From assembly GCA_017523995.1 (NCBI GenBank), contig JAFWUX010000109.1, positions 1-30,728 of the forward strand: a stretch of 30,728 bases of DNA, in the 5' to 3' direction. The notes beneath the pieces are model-generated. The model was not told where the DNA came from and ran no database searches. It was given only the letters and a program-made list of their open reading frames with translations. The DNA is from Oscillospiraceae bacterium. Its GTDB lineage: Bacteria > Bacillota_A > Clostridia > Oscillospirales > Ruminococcaceae. The number at the start of each line of letters is the position of its first letter. Position 1 is the stretch's first letter. This document shows, in pieces, positions 8,843 to 17,335 of this stretch. The position numbers and the translations under genes are program-made.

Positions 8843-9535
8843 ATGAAACGCAGCAAACATCTCATTCTCTGCGGCATGATGCTGCTCTGTTTTACGGGCT
8901 GCGCAGCAAAATCCGAACAGGCGGGCGCTCCCGCTGCTCCCATGACGGAACTGACGCTCCCGAAGCAGCTCACGGAAAGCGAGCTCATTGACCGCGGCAT
9001 TCAGTTTACCTATACAATCGGGCCGCTCGGAAAGAGCATTGACAATATCGAGGGCGATTTCACGGGCAAACCTGTCGAAACCGAGGAGGACGCCATGCAG
9101 GCAATCGCAGCGATCTCGGATCTGCTCGGCTGCAAGGATGTCTATGATGAACTCCGTCTTTACACTGTTACTTCCAGCGGAGGGCTCACGCATTATTATT
9201 TCCAGCAGAATTACAACGGCATCCCGATCAACTCGCACCGCACAAATCTGCATGTCCGTGACGAATCACACCGCATCATGTTTCTGCAAAACTCCTTTTT
9301 CCCGGATATCGAGCTCAACACCGTTCCCGATATCTCCGCAAAGGATGCAAAGAAAACAGCGGAGAAAGCCGTTCCGGACAGAAAGTTCAACGAAAAGCCG
9401 CAGCTTGAAATCACCGTGAACGGCGATGCGGCGTTTCTGATCTGGGATTTCGAGTCGGATGACGGCGGCACTGCCAAAATCGACGCGCACACCGGCGAAG
9501 TCCTTTACGCATTCAACGGAGAAATCGGCGATTAA
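8843..9535 (+). CDS. Lipoprotein with FTP/PepSY-like propeptide module, no protease domain
   Basis: 230 residues with lipobox FTGC (Cys20). Residues about 100-160 contain HYYFQQNYNGIPINSHRTNL, which strongly resembles the FTP segment of thermolysin (M4) or fungalysin propeptides (pattern H-x-R/Y-x-x-Q-x-Y-x-G-I/V-P-V/I). The end, with FLIWDFESDDGG followed by AKIDAHTGEVLYAFNGEI, resembles a PepSY-type domain. In M4 proteases this pair folds and inhibits the catalytic domain; here the chain stops before any HExxH site. It may be a stand-alone inhibitor or chaperone at the cell surface. The gene is flanked by a lipoprotein gene and a GH36 gene in the same operon. The family call is by eye and moderately certain. 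Confidence 0.7.
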   Translation: MKRSKHLILCGMMLLCFTGCAAKSEQAGAPAAPMTELTLPKQLTESELIDRGIQFTYTIGPLGKSIDNIEGDFTGKPVETEEDAMQAIAAISDLLGCKDVYDELRLYTVTSSGGLTHYYFQQNYNGIPINSHRTNLHVRDESHRIMFLQNSFFPDIELNTVPDISAKDAKKTAEKAVPDRKFNEKPQLEITVNGDAAFLIWDFESDDGGTAKIDAHTGEVLYAFNGEIGD

Positions 9536-9568
9536 AGCCAAAGTTCAGCCTGAAACGGGGGATTTACG

Positions 9569-11752
9569 ATGATTACCTATCTCGAAGAAGCAGGACAGTT
9601 TCAGCTTGACACACCGAACGCCAGCTATGTACTGACACTTGCAGATGAGGGTTATCTGCTGCACACCTACTGGGGAAAGCGCATCGCGCCGCAGGATCTC
9701 AGCGATCTGCTGCGGCTGAACGATCCGCCGTTTGTCCCCTCAAAAAATGAGCGCGAGCGTGCGAGCTTTATGGACTGCGCACCGTTTGAATACCCCTGCG
9801 CAGGCATCGGCGATTACCGCGAGGCGGCGTTCTGTCTCCAGAACGAACACGGCGCACGCGCATGTGATCTGCGCTATGTCAGCCACCGCATCTACAACGG
9901 CAAATACAATCCGCGTGCGATCCCGCACACATGGGGCAACGGCTGCGAATCGCTCGATATCAAAATGATCGACGCGCCGACCGGTGTCGAGGTCACGCTG
10001 CATTACACGGTATTCGAGGGCATCGACGCGATCATCCGCAGTGCCACGCTGGAGAACTGCGGCAACCGCGATGTTACGCTGGTACGCGCTTTTTCGGCAT
10101 CCGTCGATCTCGACGACGACCGCTTTGAGATGATCTCACTCTACGGCTCATGGGCGCGTGAACGGCAGGCAGAGCGTCTGCCGCTGCGCCACGGCAAACA
10201 GCGCCTCGACAGCGGACGCGGCGAGTCCTCGCATCAGTACAGCCCGTTTTTCGCGCTGGTCCGCCCCGAGACAACCGAGCAGCAGGGCGAAGCCTACGGT
10301 TTCACGCTGATCTGGTCGGGCGATTTCACCCTGCAGGCGGAGCTGACGCAGTTCTGCCAGACCAGAGCCCAGATCGGCGCACAGACCGACGATTTCCTCT
10401 GGTGTCTCAGCACGGAATCCGAATTTGATACGCCCGAGGCGGTGCTGGTTTACAGCGCGGACGGCATCGGCGCGATGTCGCGGGCATTCCACAAGCTGTT
10501 TTCCGATCACCTGATCCGCTCCGATTACCGCTATATCGAGCGGCCGGTGCTCATCAACAACTGGGAAGCGACCTACTTCGACTTCAATCTTGAAAAACTG
10601 AAAACCATCGCGGATGAAGCCGCAAAGCTCGGCATTGAGCTGTTTGTGCTCGATGACGGCTGGTTCGGCAGACGCGACAGCGATAACTGCTCGCTCGGCG
10701 ACTGGACCCCCGACGAGCGCAAGCTCCCCGGCGGACTGAAACCGCTGACCGACCACATCACCGGAAAAGGGATGCAGTTCGGGCTCTGGTTTGAGCCGGA
10801 GATGATCTCACCGGACAGCGACCTGTTCCGTGCACATCCGGATTATGCGATCGGCATTGAGGGCAGAGCGCGCACGCAGTCCCGCGCACAGTATGTGCTG
10901 GATTACTCTCGCCGCGATGTCCGTGATGCAGTCTGGGAGCAGATGAAGAAAATCCTCGATTCTGCGCCGATCTCATACATCAAATGGGATATGAACCGTC
11001 AGCTGACCGAGGAGCCGTATGCAGGCTACTCGCTCGAATATATGCGCGGCGTTTATCAGATGCTCGAGCGGCTCGTGACCGAGTATCCGGATATCCTGCT
11101 CGAAAGCTGCTCCGGCGGCGGTGCAAGATTTGATCCCGGCATGCTCTATTATTCGCCGCAGATCTGGGCTTCGGACGATACCGATGCAAAGGAGCGTCTG
11201 CGGATTCAGCACGGCGCATCGCTCTTTATGCCCCCTGCCGCGATCGGCTCGCATGTCAGTGTATGCCCGAACCACGCGACCGGCAGAGTGACGCCCTTTG
11301 AGACGCGCGCAAATGTCGCGATGTTCGGCACATTCGGCTATGAGCTCGATGTGACGCAGCTTTCCGAGGAGGAGCGCGCACAGATTCCGGAGCAGATCGC
11401 GCGCTGGCACAGCATCAGCCGTCTGGTGCGCGACGGCAGTCTGTGGCGGCTCGGCAATCCGTTCCGCCCGTCAGGCTATGCCGCACAGCAGAATGCGGAC
11501 TATGACGCATGGATCTTCGTATCTGCTGACAAATCCGAGGCGGTGTTCACCTATGTGCAGATCACGGCAGAAGCGAATATGAAGTCGCGCCGGATTCTGC
11601 TCGCAGGGCTTGATCCCGATGCGGATTATGCGTACACGATCCGCGGCACGGAGGATATCAAATCCGGCGCCTATCTCATGCAGTGCGGCGTCATGATCCC
11701 GAACCTCTGGGGCGACATGCAGTCCGTCCAGACCACACTCCAAAAACTCTGA
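9569..11752 (+). CDS. GH36 alpha-galactosidase
   Basis: 727 residues, standard for the large bacterial GH36 enzymes (AgaA/RafA type). It releases alpha-linked galactose from raffinose-type sugars and galactomannan fragments; no signal peptide, so cytoplasmic. The N-terminal beta-supersandwich covers about 1-320, then a TIM barrel begins with PVLINNWEATYFDF. Substrate-site motifs include DDGWFGRR (362-369) and LWFEPEM; the nucleophile is D474 in IKWDMNR and the acid/base is likely D536 in ASDDTD. The ESCSGGGARFDPG segment is also typical. GGGGGA precedes the ATG by 7 nt. Operon neighbours are the propeptide-like lipoprotein 33 bp upstream and a GH74 gene downstream, beyond a palindromic element. 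Confidence 0.95.
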   Translation: MITYLEEAGQFQLDTPNASYVLTLADEGYLLHTYWGKRIAPQDLSDLLRLNDPPFVPSKNERERASFMDCAPFEYPCAGIGDYREAAFCLQNEHGARACDLRYVSHRIYNGKYNPRAIPHTWGNGCESLDIKMIDAPTGVEVTLHYTVFEGIDAIIRSATLENCGNRDVTLVRAFSASVDLDDDRFEMISLYGSWARERQAERLPLRHGKQRLDSGRGESSHQYSPFFALVRPETTEQQGEAYGFTLIWSGDFTLQAELTQFCQTRAQIGAQTDDFLWCLSTESEFDTPEAVLVYSADGIGAMSRAFHKLFSDHLIRSDYRYIERPVLINNWEATYFDFNLEKLKTIADEAAKLGIELFVLDDGWFGRRDSDNCSLGDWTPDERKLPGGLKPLTDHITGKGMQFGLWFEPEMISPDSDLFRAHPDYAIGIEGRARTQSRAQYVLDYSRRDVRDAVWEQMKKILDSAPISYIKWDMNRQLTEEPYAGYSLEYMRGVYQMLERLVTEYPDILLESCSGGGARFDPGMLYYSPQIWASDDTDAKERLRIQHGASLFMPPAAIGSHVSVCPNHATGRVTPFETRANVAMFGTFGYELDVTQLSEEERAQIPEQIARWHSISRLVRDGSLWRLGNPFRPSGYAAQQNADYDAWIFVSADKSEAVFTYVQITAEANMKSRRILLAGLDPDADYAYTIRGTEDIKSGAYLMQCGVMIPNLWGDMQSVQTTLQKL

Positions 11753-11867
11753 GTGAGCAGTGAGAAGTGAGCGGTGAGGAGCTGCGGTCTCCGCTGAAGC
11801 GGAGAATTGAAAAATCATGCACGCAGTGCATACCGCATCTCCTAACTCCTATCTTCTCACTCCTCAC
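11753..11867. mobile_element. 115-bp palindromic MITE-like element between GH36 and GH74 genes
   Basis: An imperfect inverted repeat begins 1 nt after the GH36 stop. Outer arms 11753-11777 and 11843-11867 match at 19 of 25 positions; inner arms 11778-11788 and 11832-11842 match at 10 of 11. The centre holds two perfect hairpins: CTCCGC-TGAA-GCGGAG (11789-11804) and ATGCAC-GCA-GTGCAT (11817-11831). The fold is a cloverleaf. It encodes nothing and resembles non-autonomous palindromic repeats with GTGAG-rich ends; whether it is dispersed in this genome cannot be seen here. Confidence 0.65.
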
Positions 11868-11884
11868 GAAAAAGTGGTGTTTTT

Positions 11885-14065
11885 ATGATGAATCAGAAAA
11901 CAATTCGTACCGCAGCACTCGGAACAGTCTCCGCGATGCTGCTCTGCACGGGCTGCGGCTATGCAGAACCCGTGCGCGAGACCGAATTCGGCAATGTCGC
12001 AATCGGCGGCGGCGGATATATCCCCGGCATCGTCTACAGCAAAGGCGAGGAGGGGCTCTGCTACTGCCGCACGGATATCGGCGGCGCCTACCGGAGAAGC
12101 AGCGCCGACCGCGAATGGGTCCCGATCACCGACCACCTCGGCGGCGTCAACGCGGATGACTGGAATCTGATCGGAATTGAATCCATCGCCGCGGACCCCG
12201 TCGAACCGAACCGCGTCTATCTCTCCTGCGGCACCTATGCCGGCAGCAACGGCGCGATTCTCAGCTCCGCCGATTACGGTGCAACATGGCATCAGACGGA
12301 TATGCCCTTTGCAATGGGCGGCAATATGTCCGGCAGAGGTGTCGGCGAGCGCCTGATGGTCAACCCGAAAAACAACAAGCAGGTATTCTGCGGCTCGCGC
12401 ACCGACGGGCTCTATGTCAGCGGAGATTACGGCGTCACATGGGAAAAATGCGCCGCGTTTCCGGTCACCGGCGATTACTTTCAGGAGAAATGTCAGATCG
12501 GCGTGATGTGGATCGAATTCGATCCGGTCAGCAATGATATGTATGTCGGTGTCGCCATGCAGGACGGCACATGCATCTACCGCTCCAAGAATGCAGGCGA
12601 AACATTTGAAGCGCTGCCTGCCAATCTGCCGGGGATGTATCCGCTGCAGGCGGAGATTTCGCCGAACGGCTTTCTCTATCTCTGCTATTCCGATTCCTGC
12701 GGTCCGAACGCCGCGGTGACAAACGGCGCAGTCTGCCGCTATAACATCAAATCCGGCAAATTCGAGGATATCACGCCGCAGTGCAATGACGGCAGATACG
12801 GCGGATTCTCCGGTCTTTCGGTCGCGGGCGACGCTCCGGATACCCTCGTCTGCAGCACGCTGGGATTCTGGTCGGAGAAGGGCGAAAATGTCTACCGCTC
12901 CACCGACGGCGGCGACACATGGACACCGCTGTTCTCGAATTCCGGCGATTCGTATACAATGGATACCACCGAGGCATCGTGGCTGCTCTGGGGCGGTCAG
13001 CAGGCGAAAACCGGCTGGTGGATCGCCGATCTTGAGATCGACCCGTTCAACAGCGATGTAGTCTCGTGGGGCACGGGCGCAACGCTCTATTCCACGCAGA
13101 ACATGACAGCGCTCGGCAGCGGGACGCCCGTTGTTGTGCAGTTTGATGCAAAAGGCATCGAGGAGACTGCCGTTTTCAAGGTTGTCTCCGTCCCCAAAAC
13201 AGACGGCACCACGCCGGCGCTCTATTCGATCATGGGCGACCTGACGGGCTTTGCGCATCTGGATACCGGCATCCGTCCGGACGATCTGCACTTCATGAAC
13301 AACGGCGTCGCCTCGGATGTCGCGGCGGCATGGTCGGCGGGCAAAATCGCCGCATATACCTGCGACAACAAGAAATCGCCGCTCAACTTCACCACGGACG
13401 GCGGCTGCTCATGGTTCCCGTCCCCGAAGCTCCCCGAGCGCTCAACGGGCGGCACGGTCTCCGTCAACTGCGACGGCAGCCGGATCTTCTGGGTTCCGGG
13501 CAATGTCGCGGCACCGGTCTACTTCACAACCGATCAGGGCAATTCATGGTTCAAGCCGAACGGACTGGGACTCGGCGCGAAAATCTACGCAGATACGTCT
13601 GATCCGATGCTGGTTTACGCCGTATGCAGCGGCAGCATCTACCGCTCTGAGGACGGCGGCACGAATTTCACCGCAACCGGACTGAATATTGCGGATAACA
13701 GCGAGCTCGTTCCCTGCCACGATGCACCGGACGGCATCTGGATCCGCTCCGGCACAAGCGTCGGCTATTCCAAAGACCGCGCCGCAACCGTCGATTTTCT
13801 TAAGGATGTCTCGGCAAATGCGATCGGCACCGGCGCCCCGAAACATGAGGGCGGCACCGCACCGCTCTACATCATGGGCGAGGCAGGCGGTCAGGGCGGC
13901 GGCATCTATATGACCGAGGATCACGGCAAACACTGGAGCAAGCTCACAACCGAAAAAGACGGCTTCGGCAATCTGACGCCCTCAATCACCGGCGATGCCT
14001 CCGTCTACGGGAAATTCTATTTTGCAACAAACGGCAGAGGCATCGTCATGGGACAGGTGCAGTAA
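11885..14065 (+). CDS. GH74 xyloglucanase-like lipoprotein
   Basis: 726 residues. After a signal segment with lipobox-like CTGC (Cys24), the protein is a pair of beta-propellers with many BNR/sialidase-like turns of the form S-x-D-x-G-x-T-W (SADYGATW, SGDYGVTW, STDGGDTW, TTDGGCSW, TEDHGKHW). The opening VAIGGGGYIPGI and CRTDIGGAYR match GH74, placing a catalytic Asp at D64; the second is likely the Asp of GVASDVAAAW. GH74 enzymes cleave the xyloglucan backbone; the lipid anchor would keep it outside the membrane. The Shine-Dalgarno site is weak and lies at the end of the palindromic element, so translation may depend on it. ATG at 11885 or 11888 are both possible starts. Exact substrate specificity is inferred from family only. 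Confidence 0.85.
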   Translation: MMNQKTIRTAALGTVSAMLLCTGCGYAEPVRETEFGNVAIGGGGYIPGIVYSKGEEGLCYCRTDIGGAYRRSSADREWVPITDHLGGVNADDWNLIGIESIAADPVEPNRVYLSCGTYAGSNGAILSSADYGATWHQTDMPFAMGGNMSGRGVGERLMVNPKNNKQVFCGSRTDGLYVSGDYGVTWEKCAAFPVTGDYFQEKCQIGVMWIEFDPVSNDMYVGVAMQDGTCIYRSKNAGETFEALPANLPGMYPLQAEISPNGFLYLCYSDSCGPNAAVTNGAVCRYNIKSGKFEDITPQCNDGRYGGFSGLSVAGDAPDTLVCSTLGFWSEKGENVYRSTDGGDTWTPLFSNSGDSYTMDTTEASWLLWGGQQAKTGWWIADLEIDPFNSDVVSWGTGATLYSTQNMTALGSGTPVVVQFDAKGIEETAVFKVVSVPKTDGTTPALYSIMGDLTGFAHLDTGIRPDDLHFMNNGVASDVAAAWSAGKIAAYTCDNKKSPLNFTTDGGCSWFPSPKLPERSTGGTVSVNCDGSRIFWVPGNVAAPVYFTTDQGNSWFKPNGLGLGAKIYADTSDPMLVYAVCSGSIYRSEDGGTNFTATGLNIADNSELVPCHDAPDGIWIRSGTSVGYSKDRAATVDFLKDVSANAIGTGAPKHEGGTAPLYIMGEAGGQGGGIYMTEDHGKHWSKLTTEKDGFGNLTPSITGDASVYGKFYFATNGRGIVMGQVQ

Positions 14066-14095
14066 ACTGCAAAAAACAGAGAGAAGGCTGCTTGA

Positions 14096-14854
14096 TTGAA
14101 GAACAAAAGAAAACCCACAACACTGCTGATGCTTTCCGCGATTCTTGTCTGCGGTTTGCTGCTGTGGCATTTTGTCCAGACGGGCAGGCTGTGGTTCAAT
14201 ATGCCGCCGCAGAGCAGATATCCGGTGCGCGGCGTCGATGCCTCACACTATCAGGGGCAGATGAACTGGGATCGCATTGCGGAGCAGGGCGTCACCTTTG
14301 CCTTTCTGAAGGCGACCGAGGGCTCCGGCACCGTCGATGACTGCTTCGCAGACAACTGGAAGAACGCGCGCGCTGCCGGTCTGTATGTCGGCGCATATCA
14401 CTTTTTCAGCTTTGACAGCTCTGCGGCAACGCAGGCGGATAACTACTGCGCCGTTGTCCCCGATGACGAGGACGCGCTGCCGCCGGTCATTGATCTGGAG
14501 TTCTACCGCTCCGACAATCTGCCGGATGCACAGGCTGTCCGCGAAAACTTACGGATTCTGCTCGCAAGAATGCGCGGCGTCTACGGCAAAAAGCCGATCA
14601 TCTACACGACAAAAAAGTGCTGGGAAACCTATCTCGAGGGCACCGAGCTCGATTACACCCTCTGGATCCGCAGCATCTTCACCGCACCGCCGCAGTGGAT
14701 CACGCCGGAGTGGACATTCTGGCAGTATAATCCGCGCGGCATGCTGGACGGCTATTCCGGCGGTGATGTGCTGATCGACCTCAATGTCTTCTGCGGCACG
14801 CAGGAGGATTTCCGCAGGTTTGCCGGTTATGAGCCGGGAGGAACCGCACCATGA
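14096..14854 (+). CDS. Membrane-anchored GH25 lysozyme-like muramidase
   Basis: 252 residues. A single N-terminal membrane segment (about 9-28) is followed by a GH25 barrel starting at RGVDASHYQG. Expected catalytic residues are visible: D48 in GVDASHYQ, and D133 and E135 in VIDLEFY; FLKATEG and YHFFSF are also family motifs. GH25 enzymes cut the MurNAc-GlcNAc bond of peptidoglycan. The TTG at 14096 is taken as the start because AGAAGG lies 8 nt upstream and the next in-frame ATG would cut the membrane segment. It lies 30 bp after the GH74 gene, and its stop overlaps the next small gene (ATGA). A cell-wall enzyme in a glycan operon is somewhat unexpected; it could help assembly or release at the surface. 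Confidence 0.88.
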   Translation: MKNKRKPTTLLMLSAILVCGLLLWHFVQTGRLWFNMPPQSRYPVRGVDASHYQGQMNWDRIAEQGVTFAFLKATEGSGTVDDCFADNWKNARAAGLYVGAYHFFSFDSSAATQADNYCAVVPDDEDALPPVIDLEFYRSDNLPDAQAVRENLRILLARMRGVYGKKPIIYTTKKCWETYLEGTELDYTLWIRSIFTAPPQWITPEWTFWQYNPRGMLDGYSGGDVLIDLNVFCGTQEDFRRFAGYEPGGTAP

Positions 14855-14976
14855 CCGAATGCATGATTCCGGAATACGCAGACTCTCCGGAAAAGACACG
14901 CCGCAGCGGAAAGCTGCAGAAGGCGATCAGACACGGCACGATCACGGCGGAGGAAGCCGGGACACTTGCCAAATGA
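14851..14976 (+). CDS. 41-aa conserved-looking small protein, translationally coupled
   Basis: A 41-codon gene starts with an ATG that overlaps the GH25 stop (ATGA) and has an excellent site GGGAGGAA about 8 nt upstream. The peptide begins MTECMIPEY and ends ITAEEAGTLAK; it is charged, without a membrane segment, and the last half looks like one or two helices. Coupling, ribosome site and tight packing with the next gene argue that it is real. I do not recognise the family. Confidence 0.6.
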   Translation: MTECMIPEYADSPEKTRRSGKLQKAIRHGTITAEEAGTLAK

Positions 14977-14998
14977 GCAATCAACGGAGGATACACAC

Positions 14999-15610
14999 AT
15001 GACCGATCAGGAACTTGAAGCAAAAAAACAGGAATTTCTGGATATCTGGGATACTTATGTCAAGCGCCCGGGTGCCGACCGTCTGCGGAGCTACCTGCTC
15101 GCGGAGCAGAATGACTTTTTCACCGCACCGGCAAGCACGCGCTATCACGGCGCCTATGCAGGCGGTCTGCTGGAGCACTCGCTGAATGTCTATCACAATC
15201 TCAAGGCATATTTAGAGCGCGACCGTGTCCACAGCGTCTACGGCTTTCCGGAGTATTCCGAGGAAACCATCGCGATCTGCGCACTGCTGCACGATCTCTG
15301 CAAGATGAACTTCTACACCGTCGATTACCGCAACGCCAAAAATGCGCAGGGCGTCTGGGAGAAGGTGCCGTTCTACAAGATTGATGACCGCCTGCCTTAC
15401 GGCCACGGCGAAAAATCGGTGCTGATGATCCAGTTCTTCATGCATCTGCACCGTGAGGAGGCAATGGCAATCCGCTGGCACATGGGCTTTTCGGGACCCG
15501 AGGACAAGGGCACAATCGGTGCCGCGCTGGAAATGTTCCCGCTGGCATTTGCGCTCCATGTCGCCGATATGGAGGCATCCTATTTTCTCGAGGGACGCGA
15601 GGCAATCTGA
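14999..15610 (+). CDS. HD-domain phosphohydrolase-like protein
   Basis: 203 residues, cytoplasmic. Metal-binding motifs of HD proteins are visible in order: H60 in GGLLEH, H98-D99 in LLHDLCK, and D190 in ALHVADMEA; further histidines at H136 (YGHGEKS) and H161 fit the same site. HD proteins hydrolyse nucleotides, cyclic nucleotides or related phosphoesters; the substrate here cannot be read from sequence. The start at 14999 is preceded by ACGGAGG with 8-nt spacing, so the upstream in-frame ATG at 14966 is unlikely. It is the last gene of the glycan operon, just before a terminator. Confidence 0.85.
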   Translation: MTDQELEAKKQEFLDIWDTYVKRPGADRLRSYLLAEQNDFFTAPASTRYHGAYAGGLLEHSLNVYHNLKAYLERDRVHSVYGFPEYSEETIAICALLHDLCKMNFYTVDYRNAKNAQGVWEKVPFYKIDDRLPYGHGEKSVLMIQFFMHLHREEAMAIRWHMGFSGPEDKGTIGAALEMFPLAFALHVADMEASYFLEGREAI

Positions 15611-15623
15611 ATCCTTTTACAAC

Positions 15624-15656
15624 GCACCGTTTCACTTCCGGAACGGTGCATTTTTT
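15624..15656 (+). terminator. Rho-independent terminator of the GH operon
   Basis: Perfect 8-bp stem GCACCGTT/AACGGTGC (15624-15631, 15642-15649), 10-nt loop, followed by ATTTTTT. It begins 14 nt after the HD gene. Confidence 0.88.
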
Positions 15657-15679
15657 GTGCACCGGCAGGGTTTTGCCCA

Positions 15680-15708
15680 TTGACACGGATACCCTCCCAT
15701 GCTAGAAT
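15680..15708 (+). promoter_or_regulatory. Sigma-A promoter for the two membrane-protein genes
   Basis: TTGACA (15680-15685), 17-nt spacer, TAGAAT (15703-15708). Expected start near 15715. Confidence 0.82.
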
Positions 15709-15732
15709 AGAATCAGAAGGGAGATGATCTGC

Positions 15733-16404
15733 ATGAAGCAAACACACGCACCCGGGCTGAACCTTGCACGCACCGCCGCACTGATCATCTGGGTCTGCGC
15801 AGGTGTATTCCTGTTCAGACACCGCACACAGCTCACACCGCAGGCAATTCAACACATCTCGCCGGAAAACCAGCTCGTGTTGATCCTGTTTCTTCTGCTG
15901 CTCTATGCAGGGAAAACGCTCTCACTTGTGTTTCCGCTCAAGGTACCGCAGCTTGCTGCCGGATTGCTGCTGCCTGCGCCTTTCGCCGCTGCAGTAAACC
16001 TGCTCGGAACCGGCGTCAGCGCCGCGGTCGGCTACGGAATGGGGCGGCTGCTCGGCGGTGACAGCGTCCGCCGCATCACCGGAAAGAATCCGCGCCTTGC
16101 CACACTCCTGAACGAGCAGAACGGCGATGTGCTCTTTTTCAGTTTCTTTCTGCGGAGCCTTGTCTTTCTGCCGCTCGATGCTGTCAGCCTGTATTTCGGC
16201 GCTTCCAAGGCAGATTTCCGTTCCTATCTTGCAGGCAGTCTGCTGGGCATGCTCCCGAATATCATTCTCTCAACACTGATGGGTGCCGCATTGACAGATC
16301 CGAAGTCGCCTGCATTTTTACTGAGCACAGCGGGCTTTCTGCTGCTCAGTGCAGGCTCTGCACTGTGGTATGCAAAGCGGCGGAAACGGAGGGAAGAAAC
16401 ATGA
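15733..16404 (+). CDS. TVP38/TMEM64 (VTT) family membrane protein
   Basis: 223 residues with about five or six hydrophobic segments. The central part has the VTT/SNARE-associated signature: GYGMGRLLGG, then FFLRSLVFLPLDAVSLYFGASKA-type sequence and a following YLAGSLLGMLPNII, matching the R...P.D...GA...Y..G...G..P pattern. Members are linked to lipid scrambling or membrane homeostasis. The ATG at 15733 is preferred: GGGAG lies 9 nt upstream, while the ATG at 15724 overlaps that site. The stop overlaps the next start (ATGA), so the two genes are coupled. Confidence 0.85.
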   Translation: MKQTHAPGLNLARTAALIIWVCAGVFLFRHRTQLTPQAIQHISPENQLVLILFLLLLYAGKTLSLVFPLKVPQLAAGLLLPAPFAAAVNLLGTGVSAAVGYGMGRLLGGDSVRRITGKNPRLATLLNEQNGDVLFFSFFLRSLVFLPLDAVSLYFGASKADFRSYLAGSLLGMLPNIILSTLMGAALTDPKSPAFLLSTAGFLLLSAGSALWYAKRRKRREET

Positions 16405-17114
16405 ATTATTTTCTGATCCTGACCTTTTTGTTTGCAGTCGGCAGCGTGACAGGCTGGTGCATTGAACTGATCTACCGGCGCTTTGTCTCGCAGAAGCACT
16501 GGGTCAACCCGGGATTCCTTGCAGGTCCCTGTCTGCCGCTTTACGGCTTCAGCCTGTGTATCCTCTATCTGCTTGCACAGATCGAAGAAAACATCCCGAT
16601 CGGCAATGTGATCTGGCGCAAGCTGCTGCTCTTTCTGCTGATGGGTGCGGCAATCACAGCAGTGGAATACGCTGTCGGGCGCGTGATGATCGCTGCAGCG
16701 CATGTGCGTCTCTGGGATTATTCAGAGTGCAGATGGAACATTCAGGGCATCATCTGTCCGCAGTACTCATTCTACTGGATGCTGCTCAGCGCGCTGTATT
16801 ATTTCCTTGTACATCCGCATATTCTTGCCGCACTGGAATGGCTCTCGCAGAATCTTGCTTTTTCCTTCGGCATCGGCTTTTTCTACGGGATTCTCGTCAT
16901 TGATTTCAGCTATTCCGCGCAGCTTGTCGCAAAGATCCGGCGCTATGCCGATGAACAGCAGATTGTGGTGCGGCTGGAAGGACTCCGCGAACATGTCCGG
17001 AACGGGCTGGAGACACGGAAACCGCGCTTTTTACTCTCGCTCAAGACAGACCGCCCGTTCAACGAAATTCTGGAAGAATACGCCGCGCGGCTCAATACCC
17101 TGCGCAAAAAATAA
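16401..17114 (+). CDS. CmpB-type putative ABC transporter permease membrane protein
   Basis: 237 residues. Four or five membrane segments carry features of the CmpB family (putative ABC-transporter type IV): GWCIELIYRR near the N-terminus, VNPGFLAGPCLPLYGF, EYAVGR and LWDYSECRWNIQGIICPQYSFYW-like order, followed by a basic cytoplasmic tail from about 180. The transport role is annotated by family only and no ATPase is nearby. ATG at 16401 overlaps the upstream stop and has GGAGGGAAG before it. It ends 17 nt before a strong terminator. Confidence 0.85.
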   Translation: MNYFLILTFLFAVGSVTGWCIELIYRRFVSQKHWVNPGFLAGPCLPLYGFSLCILYLLAQIEENIPIGNVIWRKLLLFLLMGAAITAVEYAVGRVMIAAAHVRLWDYSECRWNIQGIICPQYSFYWMLLSALYYFLVHPHILAALEWLSQNLAFSFGIGFFYGILVIDFSYSAQLVAKIRRYADEQQIVVRLEGLREHVRNGLETRKPRFLLSLKTDRPFNEILEEYAARLNTLRKK

Positions 17115-17131
17115 ACCTTGCAGATTTCAGC

Positions 17132-17172
17132 ATCGCACCGTTTCAGCTTTGAAGCGGTGCGATTTCTCTTTT
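17132..17172 (+). terminator. Rho-independent terminator after the membrane-protein pair
   Basis: 14-bp stem (one G-T pair) with GCTT loop, 17132-17163, followed by TTTCTCTTTT. Confidence 0.88.
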
Positions 17173-17208
17173 CCTGTCATAAATATAGGATTATTCACAA
17201 TTTTGCTA

Positions 17209-17237
17209 TTGTGTTTTCCGGAATAATGTGATATAAT
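17209..17237 (+). promoter_or_regulatory. Extended -10 promoter of the zinc-ribbon/LRAT pair
   Basis: TTGTGT (17209-17214), 17-nt spacer, TGATATAAT with an extended TGn and perfect TATAAT (17232-17237). The leader to the ATG at 17336 is about 90 nt. Confidence 0.72.
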
Positions 17238-17335
17238 GGATGTATGTGCATAAGTGTATGCCGCAGCCGCGCTGACAGAGACATAATGGCTGCGTTCAAA
17301 TGATTTGTCTGATGTAGGAAGAGGAGGGAATCTCC

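Noticed and set aside
11864..13291. 475-codon minus-strand frame opposite GH74
   Set aside because: Same shadow effect of a GC-rich gene; the sense frame has a clear domain and signal peptide.
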